Assembly (NCBI GenBank): GCA_037893225.1
Contig: JAZGUH010000564.1
Span: forward strand, 558,001-622,000
Reading direction: 5' to 3'
Source: Hippasteria phrygiana
Taxonomy: Eukaryota > Echinodermata > Asteroidea > Valvatida > Goniasteridae
Length of the DNA: 64,000 nucleotides
Made by a program: the position numbers and the translations under genes. This document shows, piece after piece, positions 51,822-61,077 of this stretch (its first letter is position 1; every line of letters starts with the position of its first letter). The notes under the pieces were generated by a model, which saw nothing but the letters and a program-made list of their open reading frames with translations, was not told the origin of the DNA and did no database searches.

Positions 51822-52109
51822 ACTATGAACCCCTTGGATGTGATTTCCTATTGAGAATGGACAGGATGATGATGATTTTAACAACGAGGGTGCAAAATCA
51901 CATCCAGAGTCCAGAATCACAATGCGGTTTAAGCTGTTAAATTCAGAAATCACAATGTACTCTTTGTCAGGGTGGGATAATAGTTCAAAGGCTTCAGATG
52001 TGATTTTAAATAGAGTAGGATGTGATTTTGGACCCTCATTGTTAAAATCACATCCTCTTAATCCTCATGTCTATTTTGAATAGGTAATCACATCCAAGGA
52101 ATTCATAGT
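51822..52109. mobile_element. Foldback element / MITE (288 bp)
   Basis: The left arm (51,822-51,906: ACTATGAA, CCTTGGATGTGATT, GATTTTAACAA, AAAATCACATCC) recurs inverted in 52,015-52,109, with a spacer of about 110 bp. It abuts the first integrase codons at 52,110. Confidence 0.65.
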
Positions 52110-53414
52110 ATGAGGTCCCGCTACTTCTGGTCTGTGATGAGGGCTGATGTTCGTTCTTGTGTAAGAAAATGCGAGCGGTGCGCTAAAAGGAAGTCACCTC
52201 CAAAAACGAACAGAGCCCCTCTACAGCAAATGCAGGTGGGCTACCCACTGGAGAGGGTTGCTCTTGACATAGTTGGCCCTCTGCCTGAGACAGAAGAGTG
52301 TAACCGCTGGATACTAGTGGTGGGTGACTACTTTACTAAGTAGATAGAAGCTTATCGACTTGTTGACACGAGAGCTGAAACTGTTGCGAAGAAACTGGTG
52401 ACTGAATTCGTTATGGTGTTCCCACCGAATTACAGAAATTTCGAGAAATTTCGAGAAATTTCGAGGCAACGGTGTTCACCGAGGTGTGCAATATCTTTGG
52501 TATACATAAAACCAGGACAACACCGTATAATCCAAAGTCAGACTGACTAATTGAGAGGTTTAATAGAACCCTCATTAATATGGTTGCTACGATGATTGAG
52601 CCCCATAAGCATCAACGAGATTGGGATTTACAACTGCCGTACGCTACATTCGCCTACCGCTTTACTCCTCAAGAGAGAGACCCCAAACATGTTGATTTTG
52701 GGAAGGGAAACATCCCTGCCTATAGAATTGACGACGGAAACTCCTCAGCAAGAAGTAGGCGAAGAAGAGCTGCGGGAAGAATACAGAGCGCCCATGAGAG
52801 AGCCAGGGCTAGTGCGAGACGTCAAAAGGAGTACGACAGGAAGGTCAGTGGGAAGAACCTTCACAAGGGAGACTTTGTGTGGGTATTTAACCCTGCTAGA
52901 AAGAAGGGACGTTGCCCCAAATTAGAAAGTCGTTGGGAGGGTCCATTACCTTATTCTCGACAAGCTATCCGATGATGTATTTCGAGTGCAAAGAAGTAGA
53001 AAGTCAAACAAGAAAGTCGTTCATTACGACCGTTTGAAAGCGTACGAAGGTAAACCTCTCCAAGCATGGGACCAACCCAGATGGAACAAAGAGGTTAGAG
53101 GCGAGCGGGAAGAAACTCCTCCCATTGAATATGTTTCCAACACAGAAGTGTGCCAAGATGACGAACCTATACATGGAACTGACGAAAATGATGATGTAGC
53201 AGGCGAGAGGGATGTCAGTCAGTCCAACAACATATCCCATGCTGCAAGTACGGCACCGGCTACGCAGGGCCAATGCCCGGAGGTGCAAGGGCCTCCGCCG
53301 GCCATCACTCCCGTGGAGGTAGCCGAACAGCCACAGATGTTGACTGCATCAGGGGTGGATCTCCGACAAGCTTCGGAACAGCCTCTGCTGCTCGAGGGTG
53401 ACATCCCCTGGTGA
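52110..53414 (+). pseudogene. Ty3/gypsy-type integrase remnant, 5'-truncated
   Basis: The fragment starts inside the integrase zinc finger: the CxxC half (CERC) is present but the His pair is missing. The core strand with ALDIVGPLP carries the first catalytic Asp. The segment around the second Asp is lost, replaced by a triplet of AATTTCGAG repeats near 52,430-52,465. The Glu-bearing LIERFNRTL segment is preceded by a stop (TGA near 52,545). A GPY/F-like region (RWEGPLP) near 52,935 and a C-terminal VVHYDRLKAY follow after frameshifts. Protease, RT and RNase H are absent. This is a dead retrotransposon fragment; described only, not reconstructed. Confidence 0.8.
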
Positions 53415-53832
53415 GAAAAGAGGTTTTCCCATTGTCCCCTTCCGCGTCGATGAGCCTGCTGCTTCAAGATCTGGAGGGGCCGCCCTGTCCACCTGCAGCA
53501 CCCCCGAGAGGTGGTAAACCGCTTTCCGTACTGAGAGCCCAGCAGCAGGCAGCGTAGGTGATGACCTCATCCGACGAGAGTGAAGGGGAACGAGAACCCA
53601 CCACATCATCGAAGACTTTGAAGAAGTCGCTACTGGAGACCGCACTGCGAGGAAAAATCGCCAAAGTAACGGAAACGGTAACCAGGACATATGGTACCGG
53701 CAAGGTTCAACAAGTCCAACGTGTGCGTGTTTATGAGATTCAGGACAAGGAAAGAAATGGTTTGGTGTGCACCTGCAGAGGGGGAGAGTGAGGAGGTACA
53801 CTAGGGAGGAGGTACACTAGTGAGGAGGTACC
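53415..53832 (+). pseudogene. Probable 3' end of the same retroelement
   Basis: Open but shifted frames continue a charged C-terminal region (53,558-53,791 ends CTCRGGE). Three copies of GAGGAGGTACACTAG-like sequence follow at about 53,785-53,832; their purine-rich form resembles a polypurine tract before an LTR. The boundary of the LTR could not be fixed because no second LTR is present. Confidence 0.45.
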
Positions 53833-54353
53833 TTTACTAGATTGATTGACTGCTGAAATATTAATTGATCGTTTATTAATTATTGAACAGACAGATATTG
53901 CTACAGGCATATTCATTCTTTATTTGTTCCAATAAATCACACTACTTCGTCATTGTTCCTTCAACTCTGTTTGCCCAATCTGCCTATAGATTAGGATATA
54001 CTTTCCTAAAACAAACGTCCACGCAAGCTGTACTTAGCCGCTCAAGTACAGTTTGTTTTATTAATTTGGCGATTATACGCTGCCGGTTGAGCACCGCAGA
54101 AGAGGAGATGAGGCCCTGTTGCTTCCCCCCACCCCTCCGGGTTTCGCCACAATATTGTAACGAAATGCAATTGGATAACGCTAGTTGGGATGGTAAGACC
54201 GAACGGATAACAAAATATATAATCTAAAAAAAAGAAATCAATTTCAAAAGACAAATCGACTTGCCAGAATCATGCCGTATTCCGGCTTTATTGCGCCACT
54301 GGCTTTTATACATGTCTAATCTTAATATTTACATCAGATAATATGTTTTGATA
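53833..54353. other. Possible solo/3' LTR region; no gene
   Basis: Contains AATAAA at about 53,931 followed by mixed sequence, which would suit an LTR polyadenylation signal, but inverted TG...CA ends were not convincingly found. Confidence 0.3.
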
Positions 54354-54357
54354 TTAA

Positions 54358-54865
54358 CCCTTTCGCCACCTGGAGAAATAATGCAGTCATTACCTCAATA
54401 ACAGTCCCCTTTGTAAAAATGTCATTGTATAGCGCCCTCGTAATTCAGCGAGGAGAAAGGCCGATGAGATCTAACACATTATGTCAACAGGATGGACCCG
54501 CCAATCTCCCCCCGTTCAAGGTTGTGTGAAATTGGGTGTGCAGGCAAACCGGCTAATTCTCCCACCCCTATCAACATTGCATTGGGGGGGGGGGGGGGGG
54601 GGAGTGGGGGGAGAGGAGGGAGTCGGGGGGGGGGGGGGGCGGAGGAGTGGAGGTGGAGAAACAATTATTTATATTCACATAATTCTGTGATCTGAAATTT
54701 TTGAAAACTACGGTGCACGCAGTAAATGCGAGATAGACTTGTTGTCAATAGAGGGCGCTATTCACATGTTCGCAAAATACAATATGAGCTTGGTGCCTAA
54801 AGGAGCCACATTAAGGAAGCGACGTGGAACTTTGGTGCCAAACGGAGCCCATGGTAGTGAAAGGG
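54358..54865. mobile_element. piggyBac-like MITE (~508 bp)
   Basis: TTAA then CCCTTTCGCCACC on the left; GGTAGTGAAAGGG then TTAT on the right. The CCC start, TTAA target and inverted ends fit piggyBac; the right TTAA is mutated by one base. The interior has G19 and G15 tracts. No coding sequence. Confidence 0.5.
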
Positions 54866-55300
54866 TTATAATAAACAGTTTGTACGGTCCTGTGATGTGA
54901 GGGCGCTGTAACGGCGCAATTTTCTGGGCTGCAACTAGCTAGGAAAGTGACGTTTGTTGAACTAGCTTGGGATGTGTACTTTTATATAGCAACTCCACTT
55001 TGGAAATATGCACATGTATTTATTTGCGCTTTAGAATGTGTAAACTTTCGTGAGTTATCTTGACATTCACTATATACCAAACCCCCCAAAAATTGTAGAA
55101 ACAGCGCCCTCACAAACGATTCATTATTCTATTATTGCGAACGTGTTACTGATAACTATTATGTTCCTGAATCAGGCTGCACTATTTAGTATTTATTACT
55201 ATTATTTATTTACACCCAACGAATATAGAATGTACAAGGTGGAAACAAAACAAACACTCAAAATTATCAAATACATTGCATGTCATGGTGCTTTTCCTCT
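54866..55300. other. Intergenic DNA with GAGGGCGC motifs
   Basis: GAGGGCGCT occurs near 54,900 and AGCGCCCTC near 55,103. The same octamer also marks MITE-1 ends and 54,432, 54,755, 55,556 and 58,225. No gene recognised. Confidence 0.4.
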
Positions 55301-55302
55301 AT

Positions 55303-55510
55303 TTGCAACTTTGTGGAATTTCACTGGAAAACATTGGTTTATTACACTGTTTTCAAATCTAAATAGAACAAATGTGTGAACTGTTTCAAAGTAGGAATGA
55401 TACAAATCGGATTATGCGAAAATATTTACATGTCAGGATAAATTTCCTTCACTTGGGACTTGGTTCGATATTTGACAATTTTGAATGAAACATTGCTTCA
55501 TTACACTGTT
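55303..55510 (-). pseudogene. Decayed copies of a piggyBac zinc-ribbon tail
   Basis: Two stretches (about 55,303-55,350 and 55,455-55,510) resemble the minus-strand coding tail of the piggyBac remnant at 58,655-58,712, sharing patterns such as TTTGTGGAATTTC, CATTGGTTTATTACACTGTTT and GGAATGATACAAAT. Confidence 0.55.
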
Positions 55511-58277
55511 TAGTCTTGGTTCCAAGACGTTACTGTCTGATACTTGTCATCAACAGAGGGCGCAATTTACAGGCTGTCACCGGCGGGCGAGCGCGCGATC
55601 AATCACGGAGTTACAGTAACGTCTTGGATATTTCTACTTTTGAGGGCGGGACCCGACTATGGAAATCGTGGCTAAACATGCATCATTCATATCACGTGAC
55701 TGGTCTGACCTCCATGGTTAAGTTTGACCGATTGCCCCAATTATGCAAAATGCGCCTGCGGTCGACGCGACGTGTAATACAATACCGTTTGAAAAAAACG
55801 TGGATGTACTACTGTACAAAAGCCAAGTGTACGTACAATGTACATGTACATATGTACAATGTACATGTACATATCCACATATGAACACTGTGGATACATG
55901 TATAGTGTACGTATACGTACTCGAACTTCAAGTTTGAATAACTTGGAGTTTCTGATCTTTCTTGCTACGTCCCAGAATGAGATAATGATAATTTACCTGC
56001 AGGGATGTTAATTAGCCAATGTGAATGAATAAATGCAGAATAGTCAAATTTTTAAATAATTTTTTATCAAAGATTGATTTTTGCCAGTCTTGTTTAATTA
56101 CATGTACAAACATGTGGTGCCGTTTTTTGCAGCCAGCCATGGCCAGGCCCAGTATTGTATTGGATATTTCAGTCCAGTTAGTTGCATGCACAATTTACAG
56201 GACGGTCTTTGGTCAACTTTTGACTGAAAAACGTTTTTACTCACTTTGTCTTCAACGTGGAGCTTAAATTCATCATTGTCTTAATTATTTATATTTCTCC
56301 CAATAAAAAATTCCTCCACTAAATACATTACATTCCTACATGTGTATTGTAATCCATATACTAATATTTGAAAAAGTGAACATGAAGAAGAGAAGTCTGA
56401 AATAGCAAGCCCAGCAAACCACTTAAATGCAGTGGATTTTAAATCAAAGTAGATGGTTAACTTCACTCATCTATTTTAATTCTTGAGGTAAACATAATTT
56501 TTCACTGGATAAAATGTATTTCTGTAAAGATTTTAAACCATTATTGTAAAGTTACATTTATGTTAACATATACTTTACCATTGAAGGTTAGAACTGCCAC
56601 AGAGTTCATCAGAAATATGAAACACACCATTTGTTACTTCTTTTTTTTTCATGTATTTTCAATTTCCATCCTGAAAAATTATATTGGCAGATGTACCGGT
56701 CATTTACTACTCAGTGTAAAATAATCGACATTACATGTACATGTACATGTGGCATTTAAAAAAATGTATAATACATTTACTTATACAAACTGGCTGGGAC
56801 GTCCTCCATTCTGAAGTCTTTTTAAGTTTATCACCTCGCATGTTTATACACCAGTGTTCTAGCTCGTACAGTGTACATGCACAATATATAATGTACATGT
56901 CATCGGGTAATACCTTCTCATAAATTGTTACCTTTACTCAAGCGCGCCTCCATGATTTGACTATGACATGTGTGGAGACCGGGAAAAAAGGGGGGGGGGG
57001 GGGGGGGGGTTATCATGACATTTCCAAAACCAACCAACTGAAAATTTCGAAGGGGGGGGGGGGGGATTGGACACTACGCTGTTTATTATACATGTATTAA
57101 TTATGGTCCATACACAAACCCAAATTTAACCCTCTTTCCGACAATTCTACTGTAATTTCCATATGAAATTTATAATTACCTCCTGGTCTATTTAAATTGT
57201 TTTCTTCTGCCTGGTTTTATTGTCTGGGGGTGATCTTGTCATAAAGTGTGTGTGGGTGGAGATATATTCCCCATCCCCACAACCCCGAAATCTATGTTTT
57301 TGCCTTCACTTATCAACACTTCTTCTTGTCGACAATTTTTTGGGGATTATATTTAACTATAAAAGTTGGGCTATTATGTACGCCATATGTATCACCTTTT
57401 GTTAATCCTTTCTGATATGTTTTCCTTTGTATAAAAGTTGTTGTTAATTTTTTTTTTTGAAAATGATCAATTATGACTGTAATGAAATCAATTGTGATGT
57501 AGTTCTTTTAACCAATATATGTACACCGACTACTGCATGTATTTTTTCTATTACATGTGGAATAGTAACCACGTAAACACACTGGCTGTCATCAAAGGTT
57601 ATAGTTCTAAATTTGCATTCGGAAGTATTAAAATATACCTCACATGTTCACTCATCATCCGCACAAATATTTCGTATAGGCCTACACTTTATTTAATGTC
57701 TAAATAAACTTCAGCTGCACTACAGGAATCAGCTGCACTACAGATACTTCGCGGATTTTAACGACACGTACGTCGTGCCGCCTACACGTCAACTTAAAAA
57801 ATATTTCCCACAGACATGACAGACTGGGTCACGCGGATCGCGCAATCCTTCATCCAAAACAATACAACGGTCGACGCGTCGGGCCCGGGCGCGGTGAATT
57901 CAAATTTCCAGACAACACAACACACATACACAAAAAACCGCACCCAGAGGGTGATGACCGCACCGCGTCCTATTTAATCGTGCATGCTCGCCAAGTTATG
58001 AATAATTCATTTGTCAAGGTCAAACTCAATCGCTGATTGGCTCCCCCGGAAAGTCGGGGGAGAATGTCGAAAAAGTAATGAAAAAGTTAAGACCCGCGGA
58101 CAGAAATATCCAAGACCTTCGTGGAAGTGAAGAACCGAGCAAAAACAGTAGAATCGATTCTTGTCAGAGCGCGTAATATATAAAACATTATCGAATACAA
58201 TCAGAATCGATTTACTGAGAAACAGCGCCCTCGTTCGGAAGGAAAAAAGGAACACGAAGGTCTTGGAACCAAGACTA
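55511..58277. mobile_element. TIR-bounded 2.77-kb element, no genes
   Basis: TAGTCTTGGTTCCAAGAC at 55,511-55,528 is repeated inverted at 58,260-58,277, fitting a TA target duplication with 16-bp ends that are themselves almost palindromic. A GAGGGCGC motif lies inside each end (55,556 and 58,225). Outside both ends the sequence is the same decayed zinc-ribbon repeat, so the element appears to have split that repeat. The interior (tacatgta repeats, poly-G tracts, scattered short frames) shows no recognisable transposase, so it would be non-autonomous. A CpG-rich patch dense in palindromes lies at 57,868-57,900. Confidence 0.5.
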
Positions 58278-58647
58278 TACACTGTTCATAAACAAACATT
58301 TACATCCAAGTATAACATCAGTGTCTCTAAAAGTAGGCATGATACAAGTCGTTTTATTCTACACTGTTACATGTACTTGACATAAGTTTTCTTTACTGGG
58401 GAATTAATTTCTTTAAACTAGGAATGAAAAAGCATCGGTTCATTGCAGGGCGTGATTAGTTTCTTTTAATTGTGACTTTTGTGGAATGCCTCAACCATAG
58501 GCATCAAACATCGGTTCATTGTACTGTTTACCCCCAAAAAGGAATTCACATTGAAGTAGAACAATTGTGTATCAATTGTATCAACTAGGAATGATACAAA
58601 TCTAATAAGTTGGAGACACAATACTGAAATGTCATGCTCAGTTTCGG
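58278..58647 (-). pseudogene. More decayed zinc-ribbon tail copies
   Basis: About 58,385-58,450, 58,474-58,535 and the partial 58,575-58,610 match the same module (ATCGGTTCATTG, AGGAATGATACAAAT). The minus-strand reading at 58,474-58,535 still recalls CNEPMC...FHKS but with key cysteines lost. Confidence 0.5.
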
Positions 58648-59050
58648 TCACTTGGGACTTTTGTGAAATTTCTCAAAGCAAGGAATGACACACATTGGTT
58701 CATTACACTGTTTACAAATCATGCGTGTTTGTTTTCGCTTTTGCAAACGTCTGTTGCTACAAACAACACAGTCACGTTTTTTACCAGATGGGTTCTTGCC
58801 AGGATAGTGTGCTTGCTCTATGCAACCCCCTGCTATGTTGATCTTAGAGTGTCGCTGTCCACGCTGTGTTGTATTGCGTTTCCAACCTAACAGTAAACCC
58901 TCTACAACGCTTATCCGAAATTCTAGAGTGCTCATTTTCTGATTTGAAGCTATACTGTTGAACACTACCGTGGCATTCAGCAAACATACGTCAAGCATAT
59001 TGAAGAATACACGTTTCCACCATTTCATGCTCCGATGTTTGTGAGTGTAA
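58648..59050 (-). pseudogene. piggyBac-type transposase, C-terminal fragment
   Basis: The minus-strand frame of 126 codons reads KWWKRVFFNMLDVCLLNA, which is typical of the end of the DDE domain of piggyBac transposases. After a linker comes a zinc ribbon (CVVC, CKQC, CVIPC, then FEKFH) at the C-terminus. The catalytic Asp residues would lie upstream, at higher coordinates, and are absent; the frame breaks near 59,050. A complete family member is several hundred residues longer. Multiple tail copies downstream suggest local duplication. Confidence 0.8.
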
Positions 59051-59189
59051 TACTAAAAAAAAAATTGACTAGCGAGATCAGTCCCTCCCATTAGGCCACA
59101 ATACATCCCATTTTAAGCTGTTGTTTCGTGCAACAATGCTGGGGACAACCTAATTCATAGCTGATAATTCGTGAAATATTATATTCCAA

Positions 59190-59593
59190 TTTGGAAATGT
59201 TCCTTATCTTTTATAAGAGTTGTTCATGCACAAAAACACGTATAATGTGTTGTAATTAATGAGTAGTGATTACAAAACAACAAAATTGCTTCTGACCCCT
59301 GACATCTGACCCGGGAATCATAGACTTATTTCCAGTAGTAAATACCACCGTATAAACAATGCGCAAAATATGCTGTAAGAGTCTTAGGCTGGCACCGCAG
59401 CCAGTGGCCTTGTAAACCTATCAGATGATCGCCAGGCTCGCGACACATATCATCACCAGTGCTGCGCGCCGGCGCGCCGGCGCGCCGGCGCGCCGTGCCA
59501 CAGTACTTCAAAATGGATCAACAGAACGTACTTCAACCAGCTGCGACTGGAAATACGACTGGTGAACACGGTCCGCCATTTTGTGGAGTCAAA
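59190..59593 (+). repeat. Long direct duplication, copy B (404 bp)
   Basis: Counterpart of 44,305-44,694. It differs mainly by an expansion of GGCGCGCC (three perfect tandem octamers at 59,471-59,494 plus a partial one) where copy A has a single GCGCGCC. ATG at 59,514 opens the same MDQQNVLQPA frame, which here runs to 59,659. Confidence 0.75.
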
Positions 59594-59620
59594 AATTTGG
59601 TTCTACAAAATGGCGGACCG
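59569..59620. repeat. Perfect 16-bp hairpin
   Basis: CGGTCCGCCATTTTGT (59,569-59,584) and its exact complement (59,605-59,620) flank a 20-nt loop. Only the left arm exists in copy A. Confidence 0.85.
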
Positions 59621-61077
59621 TTATTTGTCACGAAATTAAACAAAAACCACGCAATTTGAAGGGATAGTTATGTGAATCTTTATATTCTACTTTAAAAAAA
59701 AGCTTCCCAACCATATCCATTTCAGTTTTATAGCCCAAATCGCCAAATCCAAAGCAATGTGTCCCTTTAAAGTATTCAAGTAAAAATTACCCCCTATTGC
59801 TCCCATAATGCACCACGATTATGTCATCAGTACATGGGTCTATTGAACAAGAAAGGACTCAGAAGAAAATATTTGTTTCCCGTAATCTGACCGACCATAA
59901 AAACCTCCCGATTCTATTTTTTTATAAGCCTAGACCCCCCCCCCCCCCCCCCCCCCCAAAAAAAAGGAAGTCCTGACTCTATTAATTAAATTTTGACTTT
60001 TGGAAAAGGAACTTTACTTACAAGTGAAAATAAAAACAAATTCCAATTTGTTTTGTCCCTACACACGGCTGTCTCACTGCCGTGCGTACTGCACAATAAA
60101 GTTGAAACAAACACACGCTCGTTTATTAATTACTCCAGTGAAGCACTGTGACGTCACGCAAATATGGCAGGTCCCTGTGCACGAAAAAGTTACGTGAATT
60201 TATCACGAACAAACATGAAAATAAGAATGTTTGCACGTTATATTAAATATGTTGAACATGTTTTTTTTTTATAATGAATATTTCTCTCAGTTTTTGTGTT
60301 AATATGCGGGGAAAAAAGGAATTTCAAGAGATTAAACACATTGTCACTGTCAACTTTTCTGTCCGTTTCTTCTGAAATAAGGGCCCCGTAAACATCCAGT
60401 TTGATGAATAAAAAAAAAACATTAATGATATTTTCACATTTGATTTGGGGAGTCTAGATGTTTATTGATATAAATATTTCATTTTCTTTTCTGGGCAGAA
60501 CGTTTTTAAGCAGTTTTTGGAAGTTTAGTTTTGGTAAATTATTCGTGATGACGCGTGCCGTGAGTCTATTCTGTGTACAATCGAATGGGGCTGCACTTCG
60601 CCGCACACACGTATTGGCAAAGCGCGCGCAACTTAAAAATGTAAACACAGTACATACATCTGTTTTCAAAGCGTTCTCGGTGATTCATGATGCTCTGCTG
60701 ATGATAGGCCTACTTCGTTGTGATTTTTGCCACAGATGATTGGGTTTTCGGTGAAATGAGCTATGATTTTCATCTAAATGCGCTTGGGAAACTCTTTAGG
60801 ATTTGTGGAAGCCGACTACAAAGGGGAGGTCAAAGAGATAAGCAGCGGAAACCCAATGACTGTTCCGATCACAGAAAACTTATATTTACTGTATTTGGTG
60901 TAAGTACATTTGCAGACATCGCAGATCAGCATCCAACTAAGTTCTGTACAGTAACTGTGCCAGAAAATTAAGACACTGGCAGGCAGGCACTGGAACATAT
61001 AGTGAGAATAACATTGTGTGGGAAAAACATAGTCGTGTGAACAGTTGCTCAGTGTGCAAACGATTTATACAACAGGC
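59621..61077. other. Intergenic DNA, no gene recognised
   Basis: Contains poly-C (59,935-59,957) and overlapping frames of 71-93 codons on both strands at 60,454-60,971 without motifs, splice support or family resemblance. Confidence 0.4.

Noticed and set aside
53349..53801. 150-codon minus-strand frame
   Set aside because: Shadow of the retroelement C-terminal coding region on the other strand.
57868..57900. Cloning-vector-like polylinker (GTCGAC, ACGCGT, GGGCCC, CCCGGG, GAATTC close together)
   Set aside because: No vector sequence on either side and a similar GGTCGACGCG occurs near 55,760, so it is probably native CpG-rich DNA; a vector screen would confirm.
60454..60739. Overlapping 71- and 93-codon frames on both strands
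   Set aside because: No motif, no splice evidence, no repeat of known type.
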